DNA of 64,000 nt from contig JALOCA010000001.1 in assembly GCA_023227965.1 (NCBI GenBank), forward strand, positions 137,305 to 201,304. Direction: 5' to 3'. The stretch comes from Lentimicrobiaceae bacterium. Lineage in GTDB: Bacteria > Bacteroidota > Bacteroidia > Bacteroidales > JALOCA01. The notes under the pieces were generated by a model. The model worked only from the letters and a program-made list of their open reading frames with translations, was not told the DNA's origin and did not search any database. Positions 1 to 8,905 of the stretch are shown one piece after another (position 1 is the first letter of the stretch; every line of letters begins with the position of its first letter). A program made the position numbers and the translations under genes.

Positions 1-1
1 T

Positions 2-2200
2 TATAAAGGTGTATTTATTGTAAGTTTTGCTCCTTCACTTGTTGAAAAAGCAATTGATCAACTTAATACAAAAGATGATTTGTCTAAAAACCAATCATTA
101 AAATTGTTGTCTTCTTCTGCAGGTAAAAAGGTTAATGCTAATATTTATATTAATTATAAAAATTTTTCAGCTTATTTGAAACAATTTGCTCTTAAAGGTA
201 AATTGTCCGGGCAGTCAGATATTGCTAGCTTTATAGAGTGGACAGAATTGGATGTGTTGATTAAAAAGGATAAGATTCTGTTTACAGGATATTCCACAAT
301 ACATCCTGAAAATGAATATTTTTTACAGCTATTTGCTAATCAACCTCCATATAACCATAAACTCATTGATTATTTTCCTGAAAACACATCTGTTTTTACT
401 ATATATTCGTTTTATAATTATACAAGATTTATAAAAGATTATAATAAATATTTAAAAAGAAAATACAATATAAACACTTTTGATGTTCGTATGAAAGAAC
501 TTGATAAAAAATATAACATCAATTTTGAAAAAAGTTTTTCGGATATAATCGGGAAGGAGGTGGCTTTGGTCATTACTTCGTTCCCGGAAAATAAAAATCA
601 AAAGGAAAATACTTACGCTTTTATTCATACGAACGATAGTTCCAACAATTCAGCCACTTTTCCCGAACTTTCTAATGTTGTAATGAAACTAACCGGAGCC
701 GAGGCTGAAACTCGCGACTATCTGGGTTACCAAATAGGTAAGCTGAATGTGCCAGGATTATTAACTCTTTTTTTTGGTAATTTATTCTCGGAAATTTTTG
801 GTAATTATTTTACAACTATTAATAATGTGATAATTGTGGGTAATAGCCTTGATGCTATTAAAAATTATATTAATTATTATAATTCAAATAAATTATTAAA
901 AAATACAAATTCTTATAAACAATTTTCTGAAAATATTGATGATAACTCAAATCTGTTTTTTTATTGCAATATTGCTAATTCAGAAACTTTTATTGATAAC
1001 CAACTTAATAAAATATATAAAATAAAATATAATGAAAACGCACAAGTATTTTCTAATATTAGCGGAATATCGGTACAGTACAAATCTTCAGGAAAACTTT
1101 TCTACACAAATGTTTGTATAAAATACAAAGGAGATGAGCAGTCTGAATTTGCTGCAGAATGGGAACTTCCTTTAGAATCCGGAATAATTTCAGCCCCTGT
1201 TATAATTAATAGTGGTAAAGAGAAAAAAATAGCCATCGTTGATTTTTCAAACGTATTATATTTGATTGACGAACAAGGAGTAATTGATTGGAAAATAAAA
1301 TTAAAAGAAAAACCTTTAAGTAATATAAATGAAATAAAAATTAAAAATGAAAATTATATAGTATTTAATACAGAAAATTATTTGTATTTAATAGGAATGG
1401 ATGGAAAATTTAAAGAAAATATGCCTTTAAAACTCAAAGCAAGGACAACATGTCCGCTTCAGTTAATACAAAATAAGAAAGAAATTTCAGTTCTAATTGG
1501 CGGAAATAATAAATTAATATACGATTATTTAATAAATGGAACAATAAATAAAAATTGGGAAACACCTAAAGTGAAATCTATTATTCGTGCTATTAATTAT
1601 TATAATATAAAAGGAAGAGTATATATAGTTTTTGTTGATAACGTGGGAAATATATATATAACAGATGCAAATGGAAAACAGCTCAATTTTTATAGCCAAA
1701 TTATCGGAACATCAAAAGATACAAAAGTATTTCCTAACCTAACCAATAGTAAATCTTTGTTTTTATGTAATGATTCTATTGGGAGTATTATTTATTTGTT
1801 AAAAGATGGAACTGTAGAAAAAAATAAATTAACGGAAATATCTTCAGATTTTGATTTTGCTTATGAAGACTTCAATGGTGATAAAATCAATGAATTTATT
1901 TATTTTAGACAAGGAAAATTTACTGTTTTTAATCAAAATGGGAAGGTATTATTCGAACAAGTTTTCCCGGATGAATTTTTCTCCAATATATTAACTTTTA
2001 AACGAACTCCTTTACATATAATATTTGGGATTACTAATAAGGATAATAATAATTTATATTTACTGTCAAATAATGGAATAATTAATTCTAATGTGAATAT
2101 TATAGGCGATACCCCTTTTACTTTGCAAATAGAAGATGAAAATATTTATAGTATTTATACCGGAAATAAAAATAAATTGCTGAACTATTTAATAAAGTAA
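2..2200 (+). CDS. DUF3352-like protein with C-terminal beta-propeller, 5' end cut by window
   Basis: The reading frame is open from base 2, so the N-terminus lies outside the window; a TTG at position 80 is only an internal possible start. About 730 residues are visible. The first ~350 residues look like the DUF3352 family of Bacteroidota envelope proteins (long alpha/beta region with repeated Tyr/Asn-rich strands). The last ~340 residues show repeated short beta segments of PQQ/FG-GAP style, including an acidic loop EDFNGDKINE (about residue 595 counting from base 80) like the calcium loops of VCBS/FG-GAP propellers. Function is unknown; an envelope location is inferred from the family. The downstream genes are also envelope genes but appear to have their own promoter. 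Confidence 0.6.
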   Translation, partial: YKGVFIVSFAPSLVEKAIDQLNTKDDLSKNQSLKLLSSSAGKKVNANIYINYKNFSAYLKQFALKGKLSGQSDIASFIEWTELDVLIKKDKILFTGYSTIHPENEYFLQLFANQPPYNHKLIDYFPENTSVFTIYSFYNYTRFIKDYNKYLKRKYNINTFDVRMKELDKKYNINFEKSFSDIIGKEVALVITSFPENKNQKENTYAFIHTNDSSNNSATFPELSNVVMKLTGAEAETRDYLGYQIGKLNVPGLLTLFFGNLFSEIFGNYFTTINNVIIVGNSLDAIKNYINYYNSNKLLKNTNSYKQFSENIDDNSNLFFYCNIANSETFIDNQLNKIYKIKYNENAQVFSNISGISVQYKSSGKLFYTNVCIKYKGDEQSEFAAEWELPLESGIISAPVIINSGKEKKIAIVDFSNVLYLIDEQGVIDWKIKLKEKPLSNINEIKIKNENYIVFNTENYLYLIGMDGKFKENMPLKLKARTTCPLQLIQNKKEISVLIGGNNKLIYDYLINGTINKNWETPKVKSIIRAINYYNIKGRVYIVFVDNVGNIYITDANGKQLNFYSQIIGTSKDTKVFPNLTNSKSLFLCNDSIGSIIYLLKDGTVEKNKLTEISSDFDFAYEDFNGDKINEFIYFRQGKFTVFNQNGKVLFEQVFPDEFFSNILTFKRTPLHIIFGITNKDNNNLYLLSNNGIINSNVNIIGDTPFTLQIEDENIYSIYTGNKNKLLNYLIK

Positions 2201-2230
2201 GTGGTTTCAGATAAAATGGCATAAAATGAG

Positions 2231-2238
2231 TACATTTG
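2231..2238 (+). promoter_or_regulatory. Bacteroidota -7 box TACATTTG
   Basis: Matches the TAnnTTTG consensus of the Bacteroidota primary sigma factor. A TTTC at 2205, 26 nt upstream, could serve as the weak -33 element. It would drive the lipoprotein/DUF5723 pair. Motif match only. Confidence 0.4.
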
Positions 2239-2308
2239 TATAGGCATTTACTTAAATTTTATAAATATGAAAGCTCTAGGATGTCGTTGGGTGGGGAAAA
2301 CAGATGCT

Positions 2309-3916
2309 ATGCTTAAATATTTAATAATGTGTTTAACAGCATTCGTTCTGGCATCTTGTTTAAAAGATTATGATTTTGATAAAATGACGGATCCGGATTG
2401 GAATGCAAGCTGGGCTGTTCCTATAGTGAATTCAAAATTGTCATTAGAAAAAATATTAAATAAAGATGATAATTATTTTATTGAAGATGAGCAAACTCAT
2501 CAATTAAGTTTAGTTTACAAAACTCAACTTCTGTCGCAAACCGCAGAGGAATTCCTCACGATTGGCGATCAAAACATCCATGTGGTAACAGATACTTTAA
2601 ATATTGATGCACCTACAGGTGATACTTCTTTGTATATTATCACAAAATATTATCAATTTAACCCACCTAATGAAGGACAGCGCATTGATAGTTTGTTTAT
2701 TAAATCAGCATTAATATCATTAAATTACATGTCTTTTATTAATCATAATGCCATTCTTAAGGTGAAAATACCAGGCGCTTCCAAAAATGGTAATATTTTT
2801 CAGGAAAATATTGCCTATACTTTTACGGGCTCTTTGCCAGTAACAGGTGATAAACAGCTTGATTTTTCGGGGTATAAAATTACACTCGACAGCAGTCCGG
2901 GGCATACTAACGAATTAGCAGTTATTATTGAACTTAGGGTAATCGGAGACAATAACCCTAACAATTCGCCCTATACTTTTATTTTTGATGCAGATATTAC
3001 CGGTGTAAAGTTTAGCAAAGTTTTTGGGTATTTTGGTCAATATGAATTTCCGTTTAACGATAGTATAACTTTTAATTTGTTTAGAAATAACATACATGGT
3101 GATTTCAGGCTTGAAGATGTTAAACTACGTGTAATGGCAAATAATTCAATGGGAATGCCCCTTGCAATTCACATTCAGGAGCTTAAGGCTCATTCAAGCA
3201 TCAATGCTCCTTATAATGTAAATATAAACGACCATCTGTCTTTTCCTAATCCATTATTTATTCCGGCACCTGATGAACAGCATATTGGACAAAGTGCAGA
3301 TACAACATATGTGTTCAGTTCAGCTAATTCAAAAATAATAAATGCAATTAATATTTCACCACAATATATTTTATTTGATATTATAGGGAAATCAAACCCT
3401 GCCAACAATCCTAATGCAATTAACTTCATTTACGATACAAGTCGCTTTACCGTTGACCTTCAGGTTGAAATGCCTTTATATGGTTTATTAAACGGATTCT
3501 GGCTTCAGGATACAATTAATTTTGAAATTAATAAATTAGATAATATTGAACAAATAGAATTTAAAATTAATTCTACCAATCATTTCCCAATTGATGCGGA
3601 AATACAGGTATATTTTGCTGATTCAAGATATAGAGTACTTGATTCATTAATTTATCCGGACGATGACCCTATAGTTTTAAAAGCGGCGCCCGTTGGTGGA
3701 CCTCCTGATTACAGAGTAATAGAAAATCCTCCGCCACAAGAATATACTTTTATACCAGAGCCTTTAACCCGCAACCGTTTGGATAAACTTGAAAATTGTA
3801 AAAAGTTGATTATTCGTCCTAAATTATCTACTTACCAGCAGGGATTGGTAAAGATATACTCTGATTATACCATAGATGTAAAAATAGGGACCCAGGTAAA
3901 ACTCAAATCAAATTAA
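2309..3916 (+). CDS. Bacteroidota outer-membrane-type lipoprotein
   Basis: The start at ATG 2309 gives a classical lipoprotein signal: Met-Leu-Lys, a hydrophobic core, then lipobox LASC with Cys at residue 17. An earlier in-frame ATG at 2267 would add 14 residues (with GCRWVGK) ahead of the signal and is less likely. The 535-aa product has no domain I can name; it is rich in beta-strand-like segments and Asn/Asp, as in large surface lipoproteins. It is followed 16 nt later by a DUF5723 outer-membrane barrel, so the two are probably co-transcribed and may work together at the outer membrane. Role unknown. Confidence 0.7.
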   Translation: MLKYLIMCLTAFVLASCLKDYDFDKMTDPDWNASWAVPIVNSKLSLEKILNKDDNYFIEDEQTHQLSLVYKTQLLSQTAEEFLTIGDQNIHVVTDTLNIDAPTGDTSLYIITKYYQFNPPNEGQRIDSLFIKSALISLNYMSFINHNAILKVKIPGASKNGNIFQENIAYTFTGSLPVTGDKQLDFSGYKITLDSSPGHTNELAVIIELRVIGDNNPNNSPYTFIFDADITGVKFSKVFGYFGQYEFPFNDSITFNLFRNNIHGDFRLEDVKLRVMANNSMGMPLAIHIQELKAHSSINAPYNVNINDHLSFPNPLFIPAPDEQHIGQSADTTYVFSSANSKIINAINISPQYILFDIIGKSNPANNPNAINFIYDTSRFTVDLQVEMPLYGLLNGFWLQDTINFEINKLDNIEQIEFKINSTNHFPIDAEIQVYFADSRYRVLDSLIYPDDDPIVLKAAPVGGPPDYRVIENPPPQEYTFIPEPLTRNRLDKLENCKKLIIRPKLSTYQQGLVKIYSDYTIDVKIGTQVKLKSN

Positions 3917-3932
3917 AATTGGGGAACTTGCT

Positions 3933-5552
3933 ATGAAAAAAATGCAATTTATTTCGGGGATATTGTTTCTAATTCTTCTTCTTATTATTATAAACAAAGC
4001 ATTTGCACAACAAGGCTATAATGCGCAATTTATTCGAGCATTACCCTTGCAACATTCTACAAATCCTGCTTATACCCCATGCTATTCTTATTATATCGGA
4101 TTTCCAGGATTAACAGGTTTACAGTTTCAAACCGAGAACAGTGGTTTTACAGTGAAAAATGTTTTATACAAAACACCTGATGATTCGGTTCATTTTTCCA
4201 CGGATAAATTGTTAAATTCCATAAAGAAAAATAATTATTTGTCTGTTGGGCTTGAAAATGACATTATTGCATTTGGGTTTAAAATAAAAAAAGGATATTT
4301 GCATTTTAACCTTTCTGAACGCTTTAATAGTACAGTATTTTATACAAAAGATATGCTTGACTTTTTGGTAAAAGGCAATAGCAGTTTTATTGGTAAAAAT
4401 GTAAGTTTTAAAAGTATAGGACTAAACGCAAACTATTACCATGAAATTGGAATAGGATATTCGCGTGAGATTGATAAGAAATGGACTGCCGGAATAAAGG
4501 TAAAGTACCTTGCTGGGATAGCTAATATTTATACAAAAAAATCGGATATAAGCATTTATACCGATCCTTCGGATTATGCCCTAACCGTAAAAACGGATTT
4601 TAGCCTTTATTCGTCTTTGCCAGGGACATCAATGTTGCCAGAAGATTCAGTTGATTTTTCAATTGAAGGAAAGAATTTTTCAAAAAGTCTAATGAAATTT
4701 AAAAATTCAGGTTTGGCATTCGATTTGGGTGTTCAATATAAATACAATGATAAATTAAAATTTGGTGCAAGTATAATTGACTTGGGATATATCAACTGGA
4801 AATCAAATACTAAAAATTTAGTTTCCAGCAAATCAACTGGTTCGTACACTTTTAGAGGAATAGATATTAATGAATTTTTTGATAATGATTCTACAAAATT
4901 TGATGATAAAATTAATGAGGTAATTGATTCCTTGTCTGCTAATTTAGGGTTAAAAACCACTTATAGTAAATATCGTTCCAACTTAATTTCTAAAATATAT
5001 CTTAGTGGAATGTATGATGTATCTCAACGAGATCATCTGGGTTTGCTTATTCGTTCCGATATTTATCAGTCAAAATTAAAAACCGCACTTACAATTCATT
5101 ATAACCATGAATTTGGAAAATATCTTTCCCTGATGACTGGATATTCCCTGATGACTAATAACTATTTAAACTTAGGGTTTGGTTTTGCTCTGAATGTAGG
5201 TTCTGTTCAGTTATATACAATGACAGACAACGTAATAACATTTTTAAGTCCTTATAAATCAAAATATGGTAATCTAAATTTTGGAATCAACTTTGTTTTT
5301 GGTGACAAGCGTAAAATAAGCAAAAGTCCCGTTAAATCAGAAATTCAGGCAGATACTTTGGCAATTCGTGAAGCATTGCCAGAACTCAGAAAAATAAGTA
5401 AAGAGGAAAAGATGCAGCTTAAAGCTGATGAAAAGGAAAAAAGAGAAAATGAAAAAATTGCAACCAAACAGGAAAAAAAGATAAAGAACAAATCATTAAG
5501 ACAACAACGAAAGGAATATCGCCGTCAACAAAAAAAGAAGAAAGCGTTATAA
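3933..5552 (+). CDS. DUF5723 family outer-membrane beta-barrel protein
   Basis: 539 aa. A signal peptide (MKKMQF, hydrophobic core, AFAQ cleavage) is followed by a sequence typical of DUF5723/PorV-like Bacteroidota barrels: an N-terminal motif with 'NPAY' near residue 48, then alternating amphipathic strands such as 'GIGYSREIDKKWTAGIKVKYL' fragments and 'FGASIIDLGYINW'. The last ~85 residues are a highly charged Lys/Glu/Gln tail (residues ~455-539) that should be soluble, probably periplasmic. The gene starts 16 nt after the lipoprotein gene and converges with the glucosaminidase gene 3 nt downstream. Precise function unknown. Confidence 0.7.
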   Translation: MKKMQFISGILFLILLLIIINKAFAQQGYNAQFIRALPLQHSTNPAYTPCYSYYIGFPGLTGLQFQTENSGFTVKNVLYKTPDDSVHFSTDKLLNSIKKNNYLSVGLENDIIAFGFKIKKGYLHFNLSERFNSTVFYTKDMLDFLVKGNSSFIGKNVSFKSIGLNANYYHEIGIGYSREIDKKWTAGIKVKYLAGIANIYTKKSDISIYTDPSDYALTVKTDFSLYSSLPGTSMLPEDSVDFSIEGKNFSKSLMKFKNSGLAFDLGVQYKYNDKLKFGASIIDLGYINWKSNTKNLVSSKSTGSYTFRGIDINEFFDNDSTKFDDKINEVIDSLSANLGLKTTYSKYRSNLISKIYLSGMYDVSQRDHLGLLIRSDIYQSKLKTALTIHYNHEFGKYLSLMTGYSLMTNNYLNLGFGFALNVGSVQLYTMTDNVITFLSPYKSKYGNLNFGINFVFGDKRKISKSPVKSEIQADTLAIREALPELRKISKEEKMQLKADEKEKRENEKIATKQEKKIKNKSLRQQRKEYRRQQKKKKAL

Positions 5553-5555
5553 GAA

Positions 5556-6548
5556 TTATCTATTTTTATTCTTGTGAAGCCAAACCATATCTCCTTTTTT
5601 AACTTCATAATTTTTTGGTAGTTTATTATATTTAATAAGATTTTTTAGCCGAACCCCATATAATTGCGAAATGCTGTATAAATTTTCGTATGCCTGAACT
5701 TCGTGTTTTTCAGCGCCTGATTTTCTCTTTTTCTTAGCAATATAAAGGATTTGCCCTTCGGAAAGACAATCGGTTTTTTTCATATCGTTATACCAGCAAA
5801 TCTGATACAAGCTTGTATTGAGTTCACTTGCTAATTTAAAAAAATTATCTCCTTCTTCAATAAAAATAAACGCTATTTTATTATTAACATATACAGTTCT
5901 ATTTTTTATTTTTTTCTTTTCTTGAAACCTATCCCTTGTAGGATGAATGTAGCCCTTTAAAAACCTTGAACAGTCGCTCGTATTAGCAATTGCAGATTCC
6001 TTCGCTAAAATAATCTCTTTAGATGTTTTATCAATATCATATAATTTATTGGACTCTATTATTCTTATTAAAGCTTCTGCATATTTGGGATTTGTAGCAT
6101 AACCCAACCTTTTCAGACCTTCAGCCCATGCGCGATAATCAGTAATATCTAACGAAAAAAGCGAAGCATACCTATTCCGGGTTGTTAAAAATAGTCCATG
6201 GTCACGAAATGCCTCAATATCGTTTTTATATTTTCTAAAACACTCGTTCTGTGCATCATCATCTATTAATACTGTATCTCCTTCCCAATCTTTATGGCAT
6301 TTGATACCAAAATGATTACCCGATTTTTTAAAAAAGACGCTGTTACCGCTGTTGGTTTCCAAAATCCCCTGAGCAAGAATAATACTTGCTGGAATTTTAA
6401 ACTCGTTCATTTCCCACAAAGCCATTGATTGGTATTTTTCAATATACTCTGCGGAAGTTAACTTTTTTTCGTTGATTTGTGCGAAAGTGAATCCGGGAAA
6501 AAAGATTAAAATAATGAAAAAACTAACAAGTGAATACCTTTTAGCCAT
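5556..6548 (-). CDS. Exported glucosaminidase with two LysM domains
   Basis: 330 aa. Signal peptide (FTFAQ), then a GH73-type mannosyl-glycoprotein endo-beta-N-acetylglucosaminidase domain (residues ~30-175): 'ASIILAQGILETNSG' holds the catalytic-type Glu, followed by 'NHFGIKCH' and 'YRAWAEGLKRLGYAT', all family hallmarks. Two LysM modules follow (about 225-270 and 283-328), the second ending in VKKGDMVWLH. The enzyme should cut glycan strands of peptidoglycan in the periplasm, with the LysM units holding it on the wall. It is convergent with the DUF5723 gene and monocistronic. Confidence 0.9.
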   Translation of the reverse strand: MAKRYSLVSFFIILIFFPGFTFAQINEKKLTSAEYIEKYQSMALWEMNEFKIPASIILAQGILETNSGNSVFFKKSGNHFGIKCHKDWEGDTVLIDDDAQNECFRKYKNDIEAFRDHGLFLTTRNRYASLFSLDITDYRAWAEGLKRLGYATNPKYAEALIRIIESNKLYDIDKTSKEIILAKESAIANTSDCSRFLKGYIHPTRDRFQEKKKIKNRTVYVNNKIAFIFIEEGDNFFKLASELNTSLYQICWYNDMKKTDCLSEGQILYIAKKKRKSGAEKHEVQAYENLYSISQLYGVRLKNLIKYNKLPKNYEVKKGDMVWLHKNKNR

Positions 6549-6600
6549 TGTCAGATATAAAAAATTAAAAAAATATCAATAAAAAGCAAAACCGTATTTA

Positions 6601-6608
6601 CAAAAGTA
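6601..6608 (-). promoter_or_regulatory. Bacteroidota -7 box for the glucosaminidase gene
   Basis: The plus strand reads CAAAAGTA, that is TACTTTTG on the minus strand (TAnnTTTG). It lies ~53 nt before the glucosaminidase start. No clear -33 element. Confidence 0.35.
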
Positions 6609-6718
6609 CAGAACAAAATTATAATATAAACTAAAAGATGTAATTATTTTTTACAATCATTTTTCTCTGAAAATCAATTGTAAAAACATAAATATGTTTA
6701 TAATGATAGAATTTTATC

Positions 6719-6726
6719 TAATTTTG
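6719..6726 (+). promoter_or_regulatory. Bacteroidota -7 box TAATTTTG for rsmG
   Basis: Exact TAnnTTTG match ending 12 nt before the rsmG ATG, implying a very short leader. The -33 region holds only GTTTA at 6696. Confidence 0.45.
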
Positions 6727-6738
6727 CTGTTATAATAT

Positions 6739-7359
6739 ATGGAAATAATAGAAAAATACTTTCCCGGATTATCGCACGAGAAAATAGGACGATTTGTACA
6801 ATTGCAGGCGTTTTACGAAAATTGGAACCAGAAGATTAACCTGATTTCACGAAATGATATTGTACATTTATATGAGCACCATGTATTACATTCCCTTTCC
6901 ATTGCTAAAGTGATTGATTTTAAGGATAGAACTTCAATTATGGATGTGGGGACAGGCGGAGGATTTCCCGGAATCCCGCTTGCCATATTGTTTTCCGGTT
7001 GCAATTTCTATTTGGTAGATTCAATAGGTAAGAAAATTCAGGTTGTAAATGCGGTGATTAAGGATTTGGGGCTTACAAATGTAAAGGCTGAGCAAAAAAG
7101 AGTTGAACAAGTGCAGGAAAAATTTGATTTTGTTATAAGTAGAGCAGTTACACAATTGCCTATATTTTTTCAATGGGTACAAGGTAAAATTATTTCCGGA
7201 GGCTTTAACAACTTGCCTAATGGTATTCTTTATCTGAAGGGGGGGGATTTGGAAGATGAGTTATGCTCTATAAAAAAGAAATACAAGGTCTTTAATTTGT
7301 CTGATTTTTTTACAGAAGAATACTTTATTACTAAAAAGATTGTGTATATCAAACGGTAA
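6739..7359 (+). CDS. rsmG: 16S rRNA (guanine-527-N7)-methyltransferase RsmG
   Basis: 206 aa, the normal length for RsmG. The SAM-binding motif DVGTGGGFPGIPLA lies near residue 71, preceded by the family N-terminal 'NLISRNDIVHLYEHHVLHSL', and 'ISRAVTQLP' and 'YLKGGDLEDEL' match later family blocks. It methylates N7 of G527 in 16S rRNA, a site linked to low-level streptomycin resistance when lost. A run of eight G residues (7239-7246) inside the LKGGD codons is notable in this AT-rich genome and could be a slippage or assembly-error point; the frame is intact here. Confidence 0.95.
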   Translation: MEIIEKYFPGLSHEKIGRFVQLQAFYENWNQKINLISRNDIVHLYEHHVLHSLSIAKVIDFKDRTSIMDVGTGGGFPGIPLAILFSGCNFYLVDSIGKKIQVVNAVIKDLGLTNVKAEQKRVEQVQEKFDFVISRAVTQLPIFFQWVQGKIISGGFNNLPNGILYLKGGDLEDELCSIKKKYKVFNLSDFFTEEYFITKKIVYIKR

Positions 7360-7412
7360 CTTTTGCTAAATTTTCCTTATTGTATGCCGTAATAATCAAT
7401 ATTATATTGCAA

Positions 7413-7967
7413 CTATTTTTTCCATTGCCTGTATTTATCTACTAAGCTGACTGTACTTTCGTCGGGTTTGGTTATTTCGGTGGTAAGACTTAGCGTTTCT
7501 AGTTTTGTATCCCAGAAAACAACCGGCATTATTTCTCCACCAAAGGTTCCATTGGATGCAATATAGTTTTCGGAGTCGTAAGCCGATTTCACGCAAAACA
7601 TGTAAGGTGACTTGGGATTGTACTGATACAAACGTGCTGTTTCCAAATCGGGAAACTCAAGGATCATTTCTGCGCATAATTGTCCATTTTCTTCAAACAG
7701 TCGTTTTTGTATGTTTGTAGCTTTCGGGTAATCTTTTTCAATTTCATCACTTTCAATATAGGTGTTGATCAATTCATCGAAATCTTCGTTGGAAACATCG
7801 GTGTCTCCGTCTTTTACCGACATAATATTGATAAATTTTACAGTAAGTTTTCCTGAGTTTTTTCCGGTAATTTCAAATGTATATACTTTTTTCTCGACGG
7901 TTAAACATCCAGGTAAAATGAGTAATACAAGCACAGACACCAGCACTATAAATGAAAATTTATACAT
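7413..7967 (-). CDS. Small lipoprotein of unknown function
   Basis: With the start at the ATG at 7967 the protein is 184 aa and begins MYKFSFIVLV, followed by lipobox LPGC at about residue 20. A longer frame up to 8030 would put 21 extra residues, with a second hydrophobic stretch, before the signal and would overlap the divergent promoter at 8015, so the shorter start is preferred. The mature part has an acidic segment rich in Asp/Glu ('KDGDTDVSNEDFDELINTY') and no motif I can name. Monocistronic between rsmG and the YkoF-like gene. Confidence 0.65.
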   Translation of the reverse strand: MYKFSFIVLVSVLVLLILPGCLTVEKKVYTFEITGKNSGKLTVKFINIMSVKDGDTDVSNEDFDELINTYIESDEIEKDYPKATNIQKRLFEENGQLCAEMILEFPDLETARLYQYNPKSPYMFCVKSAYDSENYIASNGTFGGEIMPVVFWDTKLETLSLTTEITKPDESTVSLVDKYRQWKK

Positions 7968-8014
7968 AATAATGAATATTGAAATTATTTTCAAATATAA
8001 GATTTTTTTCATTG

Positions 8015-8022
8015 TAAATTTG
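8015..8022 (+). promoter_or_regulatory. Bacteroidota -7 box TAAATTTG for the vitamin-uptake operon
   Basis: TAnnTTTG match 17 nt before the YkoF-like start, so the leader is ~10 nt. That leaves no room for a TPP or NAD-type riboswitch upstream of this operon. Confidence 0.4.
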
Positions 8023-8039
8023 TCAAACAAATTTTTCTT

Positions 8040-8282
8040 ATGATCATCTCTGTCGAAATTAGTTATTATCCTCTTAAAGAAGATTTTATTCCTTCAATTG
8101 TTGACTTTATCCATCGGTTGGGCGAAGATGAAAGGGTAAGTGTAACCACTAATGGGATGAGTACGCAAATGGTTGGTGAATATGATGAAGTAATGTCATT
8201 GCTTACAAGGGAAATAAAAAAAACTTGCGAAATTCCTCATTCCATTTTTATTTTGAAAATAGTTAATTCCGACCGTCGCTGA
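8040..8282 (+). CDS. YkoF-like thiamine-binding family protein
   Basis: 80 aa, a single ferredoxin-like beta-alpha-beta-beta-alpha-beta unit. 'VEISYYPL', 'GMSTQMVGEYDEVM' and the closing 'SIFILKIVN' strand match the YkoF/Thiamine_BP (MTH1187) superfamily, whose studied members bind thiamine or hydroxymethylpyrimidine. No signal peptide, so cytoplasmic. Its stop codon overlaps the next start (TGATG), so it is translationally coupled to the PnuC-family transporter. The pairing raises the question whether the transporter carries thiamine or nicotinamide riboside. Confidence 0.7.
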   Translation: MIISVEISYYPLKEDFIPSIVDFIHRLGEDERVSVTTNGMSTQMVGEYDEVMSLLTREIKKTCEIPHSIFILKIVNSDRR

Positions 8283-8905
8283 TGGAAATAAAAACCCTGC
8301 TTGAACAACTGAAACAAAATCTTATTGATACAAGTTATATTGAAATTATAGCTGTTTTTTTTGGACTATTAAGTGTTTGGTATGCCAAAAAAGAAAGTAT
8401 CAGGGTGTATCCTACTGGTATTATTAATGTGCTGATTTATGTGTATCTGTGCTTTTCTGCCGGATTGTATGGAGATATGGGCATCAATGCTTTTTATTTT
8501 GTGATGAGTGTGTATGGTTGGTACAACTGGAGTCGTAAGGATGAAAATAGTAAAGAAATTTCTATTACACGATGCAATAAAAAAGAGCTTATTTTTAATA
8601 TGCTGGCTTTTTTACTGTTTTTTGGAATATTATGGTTTATTCTTGAAAGGTACACCCCCAGTACAGTTCCTGTACTTGATTCGTTTACAACGGCATTATT
8701 TATTATTGCCATGTGGCAGATGGCACGGAAAAAGATTGAAAACTGGATTGCCTGGATTATCGGTGATGCACTTGTTATCCCGATGTTTGCATATAAAGAA
8801 TTGATATTTACAAGTTTTCAATTTATTGTTTTTTTAATTCTTGCCATTTCGGGTTATCTGGAATGGAGAAAAAAATTAATGATTCTTAAAAAAAATATTG
8901 GTTAA
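8282..8905 (+). CDS. pnuC: PnuC-family vitamin precursor transporter
   Basis: 207 aa with about seven hydrophobic segments, as in the SWEET-like PnuC fold. The family blocks 'YPTGIINVLIYVYLCF', 'YGWYNWSRK' and 'NWIAWIIGDALVIPMFAYK' are present, including the Trp/Asn cluster that lines the nicotinamide riboside site in characterised PnuC. PnuC proteins are facilitators driven by trapping of the substrate by phosphorylation inside the cell, which fits the kinase gene that overlaps its end. A PnuT (thiamine) assignment cannot be excluded because of the YkoF-like neighbour. Confidence 0.85.
   Translation: MEIKTLLEQLKQNLIDTSYIEIIAVFFGLLSVWYAKKESIRVYPTGIINVLIYVYLCFSAGLYGDMGINAFYFVMSVYGWYNWSRKDENSKEISITRCNKKELIFNMLAFLLFFGILWFILERYTPSTVPVLDSFTTALFIIAMWQMARKKIENWIAWIIGDALVIPMFAYKELIFTSFQFIVFLILAISGYLEWRKKLMILKKNIG

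Noticed and set aside
8000..8040. TPP riboswitch before the YkoF-pnuC operon
   Set aside because: The divergent genes leave only ~73 nt and the likely leader is about 10 nt; no THI-box sequence is present.
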